Notes: generated by a model from the letters alone, not told the origin. Positions 39,698-49,019 are shown, numbered from the stretch's first letter. The stretch is DNA of 64,000 bases from Paenibacillus marchantiae (GCF_028771845.1 NZ_CP118270.1:3534001-3598000); one strand, 5' to 3'. Program-made: numbers and translations.

Positions 39698-40954
39698 ATG
39701 AATCATCAGCCTTATGAAGTTGGCAGAGTGGATATTAGCGAAGCTGGAGAGCGTTGCAAGATGCTTCTGGGAGATCTAAATGGAGATGGCAGGCTTGAGA
39801 TGCTGTTGGTGCAGGCAGATGGGGGCATAGACGACCGTTACGTTCCGCATCAGGTATGCTGTTTGTCGGCATATGATCTGGATGGAACATTAATGTGGCA
39901 GGTCGGAACACCGGACCCGGATGCAGGTGGTCCAGGATCAGACTATCCCGCTCAGATTGTAGATTGGGATGGGGACGGAAATAATGAAGTGCTGTGTGTA
40001 ATGAACAAACAATTTCTTATTCTGGACGGAAGAACCGGAGAGATAAAGAAACGTCATGATTTGCCTGGAGAGCAAGCGCATGACTGTCTTATTCTTGCAA
40101 ACCTGACTGGTGACCAACACACGATGGATATCCTGCTGAAGGATCGGTATAAGACGTTATGGGCATTAGATCACGATTTCAATTTGCTATGGAAGCATGA
40201 AGGCAATATAGGTCATTTTCCGTGGGTCTACGATATCGATGGGGATGGCAAGGATGAAGTGATGGCCGGGTATGACATGCTGGATCATGATGGAACATTA
40301 TTATGGTCCTGTCAGAATCTTGATGATCACGCAGACTGTATATGGTTTGGCGATGTGGACGAGGACGGGGAGGTTGAAATTGTTATCGGTGGCAGTGTCA
40401 CGGTGATGATGGATCGGTACGGTAATGAAAAATGGCGTTATGAGGATTCGATTGAATCACAGCATATTGCACTGGGGAAATTTTATAGAGAAAGACAAGG
40501 ATTACAGATTGCTGGCCTGGATCGGATTATTCGTGGAGATGAGAATGGCAAGGATGGAATGTTTATGCTGGATAGCGACGGAAAGGAACTTTGGAAAGAA
40601 GATCGTAAAACGCGTGGATGGTTAACCATTATTGAGCCTGTACGTAACTGGGATGACAGCGGGCTTGACTATATCATGGCTTATCGCCGAGGTGGGGGTG
40701 TCCTGCCATCTTTGATCAATGGTAATATGCAAACGGTTGCAACGTTCGGAAAAGATGGCTATGCCTTACATGCCGACTTGTGTCAGAGCGGAAGGGAGCA
40801 GGTCATCATCTATGATGCACATGAAGCCGTAATCTATTCCAGCTCAATGAGGGATGTAACCACTCCAACCTCTTTGGACATAAAAAGAGCCCAGCTTCAG
40901 CCGAAAAGGCTGTATAGCTCGACTCTTTATCCAGGCGGGGAAGTTTCAATCTAG
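39698..40954 (+). CDS. FG-GAP/VCBS repeat protein without a signal peptide
   Basis: A 418-residue predicted beta-propeller. Repeats carry Ca-binding DxDxDG-like loops: GDLNGDGRLEM, VDWDGDGNNEV, YDIDGDGKDEV and GDVDEDGEVEI. Similar cytosolic or secreted proteins in Paenibacillus are annotated as VCBS-repeat proteins and share repeats with family 11 rhamnogalacturonan lyases, but no catalytic assignment is possible here. ATG 39698 is 8 bases after GAGGAGG. The N-terminus (MNHQPYEVGRVDISEAGER) has no hydrophobic stretch, so export is not apparent. It converges on the deacetylase gene with a 1-base gap. Confidence 0.8.
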   Translation: MNHQPYEVGRVDISEAGERCKMLLGDLNGDGRLEMLLVQADGGIDDRYVPHQVCCLSAYDLDGTLMWQVGTPDPDAGGPGSDYPAQIVDWDGDGNNEVLCVMNKQFLILDGRTGEIKKRHDLPGEQAHDCLILANLTGDQHTMDILLKDRYKTLWALDHDFNLLWKHEGNIGHFPWVYDIDGDGKDEVMAGYDMLDHDGTLLWSCQNLDDHADCIWFGDVDEDGEVEIVIGGSVTVMMDRYGNEKWRYEDSIESQHIALGKFYRERQGLQIAGLDRIIRGDENGKDGMFMLDSDGKELWKEDRKTRGWLTIIEPVRNWDDSGLDYIMAYRRGGGVLPSLINGNMQTVATFGKDGYALHADLCQSGREQVIIYDAHEAVIYSSSMRDVTTPTSLDIKRAQLQPKRLYSSTLYPGGEVSI

Positions 40955-40955
40955 C

Positions 40956-41921
40956 TTAATGACTGATCTCTACGACAGGAAGGATTTCCTGTTGGTCTGA
41001 TTCAGGATGGAGCAATGCAGCCAAATTGGTTCCTGTCGTAACCGTTAATCGTGGGAGCTTCATAGGATTATCCCCAGGTCGAACAAAGCCTGAACGTACG
41101 GAAAAGGCCATACGATAGCCGTTTTGCTGCAGTTGATAGATCATCTGCGTGCTGGTATAACCGAAAGGGTAGGCAAGATACGGCGTATCAATACCAGTTT
41201 CTTTCATTAGCTTGACGTCATTATTCAGCAGTTTTGTGTCGAGTCCGACGGGCACGTTGTCGCCGCAACGCATATATCCCTTGTGATGCAGATTATAGGT
41301 ATGGCTGTTGAACTCAAAGACGTCTTTAGCGGCCTGCATCTCCTGTTTGGAGATAAACGTTTTTTTGGCTGGATCAAAAGCCGAAGGCTGATCCTGAATT
41401 TTGCTGCCGATTACAAACAGGGAAGCATGGAAATTATATTTTTTGAGCACAGGGTAGGCTAAAGTATAATTGTTCTGATACCCATCATCAAAGGTGATGA
41501 CAATAGATTTTTGGGGCAGGGAGATCTGTCCGTTCACGTATTGTTCAAGCTGCTCCAGTGTAATTGTGTTGTAGCCTTCTTCATGCAAATATTTCATGTT
41601 TTCTTCGAAGTCTTCCAGATTAATGATCGATTTGTTGTTTGTTTCATGATTATTAATTTTGGGCTGTATGTAATGATACATCAGTACAGGTACTTCAGTA
41701 GCTGAACCTTGTGCGATGTGAAAGGTAGCCAGATCAAGTGCAGGTTTGCTGGAATAATCGGAGTGAGACATTAGAAATGCCTTACGTTTGACCATATCCC
41801 AGGACGTGCATGCTTTGTGAGACATTGCATTGGTAGGATGAGTTACCGCATACGCATATATTGTAATGGTACAAGTGAGTAATGCGAGTGCAGCAAGAGC
41901 AATTTTTTTGAAGTATTTCAT
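40956..41921 (-). CDS. Secreted or membrane-anchored polysaccharide deacetylase
   Basis: A 321-residue NodB-domain (CE4) protein. The N-terminal hydrophobic segment (about 5-27) is a signal peptide or anchor. The catalytic domain (about 130-300) has the metal/Asp motif VITFDDGY, the His motif FNSHTYNLH and AYPFGY. PVLMYHYI lies just before it. Substrates in this family are peptidoglycan, chitin-like or exopolysaccharide N-acetyl groups; which one applies cannot be told. It is on the strand opposite all neighbouring core genes. Confidence 0.92.
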   Translation of the reverse strand: MKYFKKIALAALALLTCTITIYAYAVTHPTNAMSHKACTSWDMVKRKAFLMSHSDYSSKPALDLATFHIAQGSATEVPVLMYHYIQPKINNHETNNKSIINLEDFEENMKYLHEEGYNTITLEQLEQYVNGQISLPQKSIVITFDDGYQNNYTLAYPVLKKYNFHASLFVIGSKIQDQPSAFDPAKKTFISKQEMQAAKDVFEFNSHTYNLHHKGYMRCGDNVPVGLDTKLLNNDVKLMKETGIDTPYLAYPFGYTSTQMIYQLQQNGYRMAFSVRSGFVRPGDNPMKLPRLTVTTGTNLAALLHPESDQQEILPVVEISH

Positions 41922-42305
41922 AATTCGTTTGGTTCTCCTTTTGCCATTTCATTTCTGCGTGGAATTACATTTAGATGCATCAGCACGTAATCCAACAAGC
42001 TATATCATAGACGATCTTTCTTGACAGAAAGTTACAGTATTTTTTCCGTCTAATGCTTGACTTATTCAAGAATACTAATTATGACAATCCAAGGGGCTGA
42101 AGCTTTTATGTGAATAAAGGAATTGTGTAGAAAAGCGCATGGACAGGTGTATTTTAATGGAATTGTAATGAGACTATAATAAAATTCAGGACGTATTTAA
42201 GATGAACGTATAACGGATAACGTCTAATTGGAGTAAAGGAAATTAATAAGGATTAAAGGGCATTGAAGAACCAAAGAGTTCTGTCAGCAATTTGTTTATT
42301 TTTCC

Positions 42306-42334
42306 TTGTGTTTTGTTATGGTGCGTGATACAAT
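42306..42334 (+). promoter_or_regulatory. Probable rplS promoter
   Basis: TTGTGT (42306-42311), 17-base spacer, TACAAT (42329-42334). It leaves a leader of about 95 bases before rplS that could hold an L19-type autoregulatory leader, which I could not confirm. The rest of gap 41922-42436 is AT-rich and shows no gene. Confidence 0.5.
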
Positions 42335-42436
42335 AAGTCTGTTATGTGGAATACGGCGGTCCTCTATGGATAATGAAGGAGACAAGGTGTTCTCTGGAAG
42401 AAGTATGAACGCCTGTACGGAAGGAGGGAGTCATAG

Positions 42437-42778
42437 ATGAATATCGTTCAAGCGATTACACAAGAACAACTTCGTAAGGATATTCCGAGTTTTCGTCCTG
42501 GTGACACTTTGAAAGTGCACGTTAAGGTAATCGAGGGAACTCGTGAGCGTATCCAATTGTTCGAAGGTGTTGTGATTAAACGCCGTGGTGGTGGAATCAG
42601 TGAGACTTTTACAGTTCGTAAAATTTCTTACGGTGTAGGTGTGGAAAGAGCTTTCCCGCTTCATTCCCCTAAAATCGATAGAATCGAAGTGGCTCGCCGT
42701 GGTAAAGTGCGTCGTGCGAAGCTTTATTATCTTCGTGAACTACGCGGTAAAGCAGCGAGAATTAAAGAAATTCGTTAA
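42437..42778 (+). CDS. rplS: 50S ribosomal protein L19
   Basis: A 113-residue protein at the 30S-50S interface. Signatures include [38 protein letters not shown]-like [14 protein letters not shown] and [25 protein letters not shown] precedes the ATG. It is separated from trmD by two accessory genes and has its own promoter. Confidence 0.98.
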   Translation: MNIVQAITQEQLRKDIPSFRPGDTLKVHVKVIEGTRERIQLFEGVVIKRRGGGISETFTVRKISYGVGVERAFPLHSPKIDRIEVARRGKVRRAKLYYLRELRGKAARIKEIR

Positions 42779-42794
42779 TATAACGGATACCGGG

Positions 42795-42826
42795 GAGGGC
42801 TTGGAGACAAGCCCTTTTCGTTTTTG
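42795..42826 (+). terminator. Terminator after rplS
   Basis: GGGCTTG GAGA CAAGCCC hairpin followed by TTTTCGTTTTT. The remaining bases to lepB hold no gene. Confidence 0.85.
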
Positions 42827-43034
42827 TCCGGGAAAAGTTGAACCGGAGGTGCACTTCCGAGTAAAATGGTATGGCGGCACACGCGCGAATAGTCCGGGAG
42901 GCTTGTGAAATCAGTTATTGAGGGACATTTGAATTGTGGATTAAATGTACTGGTAATGCTTGCGTGTAAGATTACATAACTGATGATGTGTAAAAACTGC
43001 TATAACATGTACTGTGAAGAGAGGAAGATCATTA

Positions 43035-43655
43035 ATGGAACAGGAAGTTCAACAGGACCAGGGCAATACTGCCGAAGAGAAAGGCAGTCGATCCAAAAAA
43101 GCCAAAAATGAAATTTTCGAATGGCTCAAAGCCATCGTGATCGCACTAGTACTTGTCATTTTGATTCGGTGGTTACTGTTCAAACCGTTTGTTGTGGACG
43201 GGCCTTCCATGCAGCCGAATTTTCATACAGGTGAACGTGTGATCGTCAATGAAATTTTATATGATATTAGAGAACCACAGCGCGGAGAAGTAATCGTATT
43301 CCACGTTCCAACCGAAGGCCGTGATTTCATTAAACGTGTCATTGCTGTCGCTGGTGATACCGTTGAGGTTCAGGACGATACAGTTCTCGTCAATGGTAAA
43401 AAAGTCGATGAGACTTACATTCAGGGAGCAATTGATGCTGCTGAAGCGAACGGTGGAACCTATAACGTGAAGGACTTCCCTAATGAGCAATTCCCGGATG
43501 GGAAAGTACCTGAAGGTCATGTTTTTGTAATGGGGGACAACCGTCCGAACAGTACAGATAGCCGTATGATCGGTTATGTGTCACTGACGGATATTGTAGG
43601 TCGTGCAGATGTGATTTTCTGGCCGATCGGCGATATCAAATGGATTAACCATTAA
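43035..43655 (+). CDS. lepB: Signal peptidase I
   Basis: Membrane-bound type I signal peptidase (S26) that cuts exported preproteins. 206 residues. A charged cytoplasmic N-terminus precedes one TM (about 35-55, AIVIALVLVILIRWLLF). The nucleophile is Ser58 in DGPSMQPNF, the general base is Lys100 in RDFIKRVIAVAGD, and the C-terminal box is MGDNRPNSTDSR. ATG 43035 follows GAGAGGAAG; an earlier in-frame GTG is less likely. The rplS-lepB-rbgA order is typical of Bacillales. Confidence 0.96.
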   Translation: MEQEVQQDQGNTAEEKGSRSKKAKNEIFEWLKAIVIALVLVILIRWLLFKPFVVDGPSMQPNFHTGERVIVNEILYDIREPQRGEVIVFHVPTEGRDFIKRVIAVAGDTVEVQDDTVLVNGKKVDETYIQGAIDAAEANGGTYNVKDFPNEQFPDGKVPEGHVFVMGDNRPNSTDSRMIGYVSLTDIVGRADVIFWPIGDIKWINH

Positions 43656-43821
43656 TATGAATGCAGGATATATAAGCAAAATATAAAGTGTACACCAAAA
43701 CGTAGAGGGCAGAACTAATCTGGGGATAATAGAAATCTAAGATTGTTTTTCCAGCGAAATGATGCGGTGTGCATGTCGTAGAAAAAGCTTGTATATCAAC
43801 AAATAATGAGGTGAAGACAAG

Positions 43822-44685
43822 GTGACGATTCAATGGTTTCCAGGTCATATGACCCGAGCCAGACGCCAGATTCAGGATAAGTTAAAGCTGATTGACGTGG
43901 TCATCGAACTGCTGGATGCCCGTCTGCCTGTCTCCAGCCGCAACCCGATGATTGACGAGATTTTACAGGGCAAACCCCGGATGATTTTGTTGAATAAGTC
44001 CGACTTGGCGGATGCGAAAGTGACGCAAGAATGGATTGAATATTTCAAAAAAGAGGGAATCACTGCTTTCCCTGTAGATGCTTCAACAGGTACCAACGTG
44101 AAAGACATCCCAACGCAAGCGAAGCTTCTCCTTAAAGAAAAAATTGATCGTCAAATAGCTAAAGGGATTAACCCGAGAGCGGTTCGTGGACTGATTGTTG
44201 GTATTCCAAACGTGGGTAAATCCACGCTAATTAACCGACTAGCTGGACGGAACATTGCGGCAACGGGAGATCGTCCTGGTGTGACGAAGGGACAACAGTG
44301 GATCAAAGTTGGTAAAGAAATGGAACTGCTGGATACCCCAGGTATTCTTTGGCCGAAATTTGAAGATCAAAACGTGGGTTATCGTCTTGCGGTAACAGGT
44401 GCAATTAAGGAAGAGATTCTGAATGCAGAAGACATCGCCTTTTTTGGCATCAGTTATCTAATGCGTTATTACTGGGATTCTCTTGAAGAACGCTATGGTC
44501 TTCAGGAGTTCTCCAAGGATGCGGATGATTCGGACAGCGTTGTTGCGATTATGGAACAGGTTGGTCGTATACGTGGTTGTGTGGTAAGTGGTGGGCGTAT
44601 CGATTTGGAAAAGGCATCGCGAGCATTTCTGCGTGAATTGCGTGCGGGCAAAATGGGACGTTTCTCTATGGAAGCTCCTTATTAA
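43822..44685 (+). CDS. rbgA: Ribosome biogenesis GTPase RbgA (YlqF)
   Basis: Circularly permuted GTPase required for late 50S assembly. 287 residues. Motifs run in the permuted order G4 NKSD, G1 [15 protein letters not shown]2 around [10 protein letters not shown]3 [10 protein letters not shown]. The start [17 protein letters not shown] is conserved and uses GTG 43822 with GAGGTGAAG upstream. A C-terminal RNA-binding ANTAR-like domain follows residue 200. Confidence 0.97.
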   Translation: MTIQWFPGHMTRARRQIQDKLKLIDVVIELLDARLPVSSRNPMIDEILQGKPRMILLNKSDLADAKVTQEWIEYFKKEGITAFPVDASTGTNVKDIPTQAKLLLKEKIDRQIAKGINPRAVRGLIVGIPNVGKSTLINRLAGRNIAATGDRPGVTKGQQWIKVGKEMELLDTPGILWPKFEDQNVGYRLAVTGAIKEEILNAEDIAFFGISYLMRYYWDSLEERYGLQEFSKDADDSDSVVAIMEQVGRIRGCVVSGGRIDLEKASRAFLRELRAGKMGRFSMEAPY

Positions 44686-44706
44686 ATAAGAGACAACTGC
44701 CGAAAG

Positions 44707-44746
44707 AAGCGGCCGTTACCGGATTACCGGGAGCGGTCGCTTTTTG
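44707..44746 (+). terminator. Terminator after rbgA
   Basis: AAGCGGCCG...CGGTCGCTT with inner CCGG pairing, followed by TTTTT. Confidence 0.8.
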
Positions 44747-44958
44747 CCATACTGGAATTTAAAATAAAGGAACTTTGATTGATCTGGAAGGTGATTCTAG
44801 AAAATTGCACTTTATGGGATTGTATTGAACGTATATCTGGGTCTCTTAAATCATGCTATGATGAGTGATGAAGATTTAGCCTGCTCAATGCTGAATATCT
44901 TCAATTTAAGCGATCAGATACCGATAAAATAATATCTCATCATCGTATTATCATATAT

Positions 44959-44998
44959 GCTTTACAGAATCTTATTTCGCTTTACAGAATCTTATTTC
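44959..44998 (+). repeat. Perfect 20-base tandem duplication
   Basis: GCTTTACAGAATCTTATTTC occurs twice head to tail (44959-44978, 44979-44998). It lies in the AT-rich gap 44686-45107 between rbgA and rnhB, which otherwise holds only the terminator. Probably a replication-slippage duplication. Confidence 0.9.
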
Positions 44999-45107
44999 TT
45001 ATTTAATAGGATCTGATACAACAAAATTCGGGAATCTACGTCTATATAATAAAATGATATAAAAGTGATGTGTTGAAGCAAGAGTGGGCAGAGGAGATGA
45101 CACCGTA

Positions 45108-45812
45108 ATGAATGAAATGAATGAGTTAATTGAATTGACGCAACTGGATGCCCTGGTTGAACCGAAAAAGAAGAAAAAAGAAATGGTGGAGTCCAAAGAT
45201 CTGCTGATTTATGAGCGTGAATATTGGGAAAGTGGATTTGAAAGTATTGCCGGAATTGATGAAGTGGGACGCGGTTGTTTATTTGGAGATGTAGTAGCGG
45301 CAGCCGTTATTTTACCTCGTGATCTGATTCTGGAAGGGGTTAATGATTCCAAGAAATTAACGGAGAAAAAGCGCGATGCATTATATGACATTATAATGGA
45401 AAAGGCGTTGTCAGTGGGAATCGGTTATGCAGATGCGGAAACGATTGATCAATTGAATATTAAACAGGCTGCAAGGCTTGCCATGAAACGTGCGGTAGAA
45501 GCACTTGAGGGCGTGCCTGACTACCTGTTGGTAGATGCCGAAAAGGTAGATGTGAATATACCGCAGTTGTCCATTATAAAAGGCGATGCAAACAGTCAAT
45601 CCATTGCGGCAGCATCCATTATTGCGAAGGTTACCCGGGATAGGCTTTGCAAGGAGGATTGGGATACGTTATATCCGGAATATGGTTTATCGATACATAA
45701 GGGATATGCAACGAAATTTCATCGTGAACAAATTATGGCTCGTGGTGCTACACCCATGCATCGTCGCAGTTTTCTCGGCAATCTGCTCGGAGAACAGCAC
45801 ACTTTATTTTAA
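45108..45812 (+). CDS. rnhB: Ribonuclease HII
   Basis: Removes RNA from RNA-DNA hybrids and single ribonucleotides from DNA. About 234 residues. Motif GIDEVGRGCLFGDVVAAAV gives the catalytic Asp-Glu pair, and NDSKKLTEKKRD, YLLVDAE and SIAAASIIAKVTRDRL follow. ATG 45108 lies 12 bases after AGAGGAG; GTG 45084 is a possible earlier start. The N-terminal 45 residues, including a Lys-rich patch, precede the catalytic core. Confidence 0.95.
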   Translation: MNEMNELIELTQLDALVEPKKKKKEMVESKDLLIYEREYWESGFESIAGIDEVGRGCLFGDVVAAAVILPRDLILEGVNDSKKLTEKKRDALYDIIMEKALSVGIGYADAETIDQLNIKQAARLAMKRAVEALEGVPDYLLVDAEKVDVNIPQLSIIKGDANSQSIAAASIIAKVTRDRLCKEDWDTLYPEYGLSIHKGYATKFHREQIMARGATPMHRRSFLGNLLGEQHTLF

Positions 45813-45843
45813 TTAAACCATTCACGGAGGGAGGGGTAAGGGT

Positions 45844-47889
45844 ATGAATATAAGTTCCGTGATTCGTGGGCTGCTGGGAGATAGTAAACCGGGAAATGCC
45901 AAGCCACTGGAGTTAAAGGAAGGTCAGGTTGTAAGGGGTTCTGTGGTTAGTGTATCCGATGATGGAGCAGATGCGGTTCTTCAGATTCAGGGTGTACAGG
46001 TGCGTGCAAAATTAGAAACTCCGCTTCGGCCAGGTGAAACAACACTGCTTCAGGTCCAGCCTCCAGGTGAAAATGGCGTAACGGTAATGAAACCGCTGAC
46101 GGGTACATTGGCAGAACTGCCACAGGCATCTTTGAACAATTTGCTTCAGGAGGTAGGTTTGCCGGATACCAAGGGGAATCGGGAACTGCTGTTAGCTATG
46201 CAGCGAAGCGGATTACCTTTGACCAAGGATAATGTAGCCATGGTTCAAAATATGATGACAACCAAACCTGCACAGGTGCCTGTTGAAGAATGGGTGCAGG
46301 CAACAGGTATTGCTTTTCAGCGTGGTCTTCCGGTTACAGCGGAAACGGTAAAGGGTCTACATCAAGCTGTTTTTGGCCCGCCACTACATCAGTTGTTGAA
46401 GGGCTTGGCTGAACAGCTGGAGTCCATGCTGACACAAACCGCGGGTAAAACGCTGCCGACTGGTGAACAGGCAGCTACGGTTAAGAATAACATTATGGCT
46501 GGAGCGCCTGTACCGTTAAACGGAGAGCTGGCGGGAGAAACGGTAGCTGCGTCAGGCAGTAACCGTCAGGTAGGAGGGGCAACCGGATTGTCCGCGCAAC
46601 TTGTGCCTGGTGCAGTCGCTGGTGATGCTCAAATGGCAGATGGATCTGTGGATACTGCTGGTGGCGCGGTTAAAGGCAATGGACAGACTGGTGCAGGAAA
46701 TGCAGAGAATGCTGGGCTTAAAGCAGGGGCCAGCCATGTTGGAACTGCTGGCATGGTGGGTACAGGTATTCCGGCAGGAACTGGAATACCTGGTGAGAGC
46801 CCGCGTGCAGCTGACGCGGGCGTTGCTGGGAGCCGCCCGGGCGCGACGGGGGCGGCTGTGGAGGTTGCTGCTGGCCGAGTGATAGCGGGCCAGCCTGAGG
46901 GTGGCGCGGCCGGGCGAACCGACGGCCGCGCTGAAACGCCTGCTGCTGCGGGGCCTACCGCTTCCGCAGCAGGGCAGGCGGCGCCAGCAGCTCCATCGGC
47001 AGCGCAGCTGGCACCCAAGCTGCTGGCGCTGCTGGACGCGCTGCGCAGCGCGTCCACAGCCGCACCGGCACGGCCGGGTGCGGCGACACAGGCCGCCCCT
47101 GCATCGCAGGGCGGCCAGGCGGCTGCGGCTGCCGGAGGCGTGCCGCAGCCTTTGCCAGCCGGCGCGGATGCGCTGCCGGCTGGCGGTAGTGCCGCAACAC
47201 CTGCGGGAGCTGCGGCGGCGCCTGTCACCCACGAGGGGGACCCGTGGGTGGGGCGCGTGTTGAAGCTGCTCGGTGCGGAGCACGAGCAGCAGGCAGTGCA
47301 CGGCGCGGCTGCGCAGGCGCGCGTGGGGGATGTGGCGAGTCCGGGAACCGCGGACACGCTAAAGGGCTTGCTGCTGCAGCTTGCCAGCAGCGAGGGTGCA
47401 CCTGCGACGCTCAAAGATGCCGCCGGACAGGCTGTGCAATTTCTAACAGGTCAGCAGTTATTGCTAACAACAGATCGCAGTGCTACCTTTGCCCAGATGC
47501 ACTGGTTTATCCCCATTACCGGTCCTGACGGAGAAGAGACGGCTTCCGTTCAGATTCAATCACGCCGTGGGCAACGCGGTGAATTGGATGCATCCAACTG
47601 CCGCCTTTGGTTTGATCTAGACATGAAAAGTCTTGGTCCAACGCTGGTGGATGTGCATGTTGTTAATAATATCGTCAGTTTGCGTGTACTTAATAACGGC
47701 GAAGGAATGGGATCGCTCCTTGAAAGTGGACGCGATGAGATCCATAAGGCGCTGGACAAGCTGGGTTATCAGTTGCTGACTTTCAAGGCGGAACCCTGGC
47801 CTGTTGGCCAGGAACCGGGTGCCGAACGGAAAATGAATGCCTCGGACTACAGTCCTGAACGATACAAAGGGGTGGACATGCGGGTATGA
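45844..47889 (+). CDS. FliK-like protein with Ala/Gly/Pro-rich linker (YlqG position)
   Basis: A 681-residue protein with three parts: a conserved N-terminal region (1-205: MNISSVIRGLLGDSKPGN, QLLKGLAEQLESM); a low-complexity Ala/Gly/Pro-rich linker (about 260-520) encoded by clearly GC-richer DNA (about 46800-47420); and a C-terminal domain (about 540-670: MHWFIPITGPDGEETASVQIQ, LWFDLDMKSLGPTLVDVHV) that resembles the Flg_hook domain of FliK, the hook-length ruler. It occupies the place of ylqG in B. subtilis. The stop overlaps the FlhB-like gene by four bases, so the two probably work together. The FliK link is inference from domain layout and neighbour. Confidence 0.75.
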   Translation: MNISSVIRGLLGDSKPGNAKPLELKEGQVVRGSVVSVSDDGADAVLQIQGVQVRAKLETPLRPGETTLLQVQPPGENGVTVMKPLTGTLAELPQASLNNLLQEVGLPDTKGNRELLLAMQRSGLPLTKDNVAMVQNMMTTKPAQVPVEEWVQATGIAFQRGLPVTAETVKGLHQAVFGPPLHQLLKGLAEQLESMLTQTAGKTLPTGEQAATVKNNIMAGAPVPLNGELAGETVAASGSNRQVGGATGLSAQLVPGAVAGDAQMADGSVDTAGGAVKGNGQTGAGNAENAGLKAGASHVGTAGMVGTGIPAGTGIPGESPRAADAGVAGSRPGATGAAVEVAAGRVIAGQPEGGAAGRTDGRAETPAAAGPTASAAGQAAPAAPSAAQLAPKLLALLDALRSASTAAPARPGAATQAAPASQGGQAAAAAGGVPQPLPAGADALPAGGSAATPAGAAAAPVTHEGDPWVGRVLKLLGAEHEQQAVHGAAAQARVGDVASPGTADTLKGLLLQLASSEGAPATLKDAAGQAVQFLTGQQLLLTTDRSATFAQMHWFIPITGPDGEETASVQIQSRRGQRGELDASNCRLWFDLDMKSLGPTLVDVHVVNNIVSLRVLNNGEGMGSLLESGRDEIHKALDKLGYQLLTFKAEPWPVGQEPGAERKMNASDYSPERYKGVDMRV

Positions 47890-48194
47890 AAGAGGATTCG
47901 CAACCGGACCTGATGTCCAAAAAGGCCGTTGCTTTAAAATATGTACCTGGTGAGAGCGAAGCACCAGTGGTCGTAGCCAAAGGCCGTGGCAAAGTGGCAG
48001 AAGCCATTCTGGATAAAGCCAAGGAAAATGGTGTGCCTGTTCAGGAGGATGCTGCACTTGTCGAAGTGCTTTCCAAACTGGATTTGGATGAACAGATCCC
48101 GTCGGAACTGTATCAACTGGTGGCCGAAGTGTTGACCTACATTTATCGTGCTGACCGTCTGGCTTCTGGACGAGAGGAAGAGGAATCATGGTAG
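47886..48194 (+). CDS. ylqH: Stand-alone FlhB C-terminal domain protein (YlqH/FlhX type)
   Basis: A 102-residue protein equal to the cytoplasmic C-terminal part of FlhB/YscU, the export switch of type III secretion. KKAVALKYVPGESEAPVVVAKGRGKVAEAIL and the downstream EVLSKLDLDEQIPSELYQLVAEVLTYIY align with the segment that follows the NPTH self-cleavage site. The protein begins just after where that site would be, so it mimics the cleaved domain and lacks the membrane part. ATG 47886 overlaps the preceding stop. In other bacteria such FlhX proteins can stand in for the FlhB domain. Confidence 0.88.
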   Translation: MKEDSQPDLMSKKAVALKYVPGESEAPVVVAKGRGKVAEAILDKAKENGVPVQEDAALVEVLSKLDLDEQIPSELYQLVAEVLTYIYRADRLASGREEEESW

Positions 48195-48586
48195 AGCACA
48201 GATCAGAACAGGGTCCAGCTTCAAAACTGACACGTCAGCAAAAAGGGCGATTGGGTGAAGAAGCTGCTTGCGACTGGCTTCGTGAGCATGATTATCGCAT
48301 TTTGAAGCGCAATTGGCGCTGCCGAAGCGGAGAGATTGATATCGTTGCTTCCCATGAAGGCATGATTATTTTTATTGAAGTCCGCAGTAGAAGTGGAACT
48401 GGACTGTATGGAACACCCCAGGAGTCGGTAGATATTCGTAAAATGCAGCAGGTACGTGCAACTGCATCTGTATATTTGCAAATGACGGGAGAGACAAATC
48501 ATCAAATTCGTTTTGATGTGATCGCAGTCATGTTGGATAAAGCAGGCGAAGCCGTTTCGGTCGATCATATCATTAATGCATTTTGA
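48188..48586 (+). CDS. yraN: YraN family (UPF0102) nuclease-fold protein
   Basis: A 132-residue protein with the restriction-endonuclease-like fold. KGRLGEEAACDWLREHDYRILKRNWRCRSGEIDIVASHEGMIIFIEVRSR shows the E...GEID...EVR catalytic layout. A role in processing recombination or replication intermediates is suspected for the family. It overlaps the FlhB-like gene by 7 bases. The order FlhB-C, yraN is conserved in Paenibacillus-like genomes. Confidence 0.93.
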   Translation: MVEHRSEQGPASKLTRQQKGRLGEEAACDWLREHDYRILKRNWRCRSGEIDIVASHEGMIIFIEVRSRSGTGLYGTPQESVDIRKMQQVRATASVYLQMTGETNHQIRFDVIAVMLDKAGEAVSVDHIINAF

Positions 48587-48618
48587 GTTCCTACTATACG
48601 CGATTCTTCTGATGTGTT

Positions 48619-48670
48619 AACCCACAAGAAAGACACTTGAAAAAGTGACTCTCTTGTGGGTTATTTTTTT
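48619..48670 (+). terminator. Terminator after yraN
   Basis: AACCCACAAGA pairs with TCTTGTGGGTT (inner CACTT/AAGTG), followed by a T-run. The rest of gap 48587-49081 is AT-rich and holds a palindrome and -10 box for the next gene. Confidence 0.85.
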
Positions 48671-49019
48671 GGCAGGTTATAGGATAGAAAGAAATTAAGG
48701 AAATAGCTATTTCACATGCAGTAAAAATGATACAATTCGTATCTATAAGTGCAGGTAATTAAAATTATATTTGGAGTTAATATTTCCTTTTTCCGATCGT
48801 TAATGGACTACATCTAATTAATAATTCTCTAAATAAGAGCTCAAACGATATGTTTGAATTCAGTATACGAAAATGAGTTGCCTGTTAAAATGTGCACTCT
48901 TTCTCCTTACCATGTATGCCCTTTTACAAGTTCTTTCTATTCCATAAACAATGAAGCCTTGCTGTGTTTTCTAACACTGTTGCTAGTCGACAAAAAGACT
49001 GGAGCACTTAAAATAAATA

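Noticed and set aside
41871..41880. Lipobox-like LLTC in the polysaccharide deacetylase
   Set aside because: Thr at the -1 position is not accepted by lipoprotein signal peptidase; an ordinary signal peptide or anchor is more likely.
46552..47414. Long antisense open frames (249 and 261 codons)
   Set aside because: They mirror the GC-rich Ala/Gly/Pro linker, where stop codons are rare in all frames.
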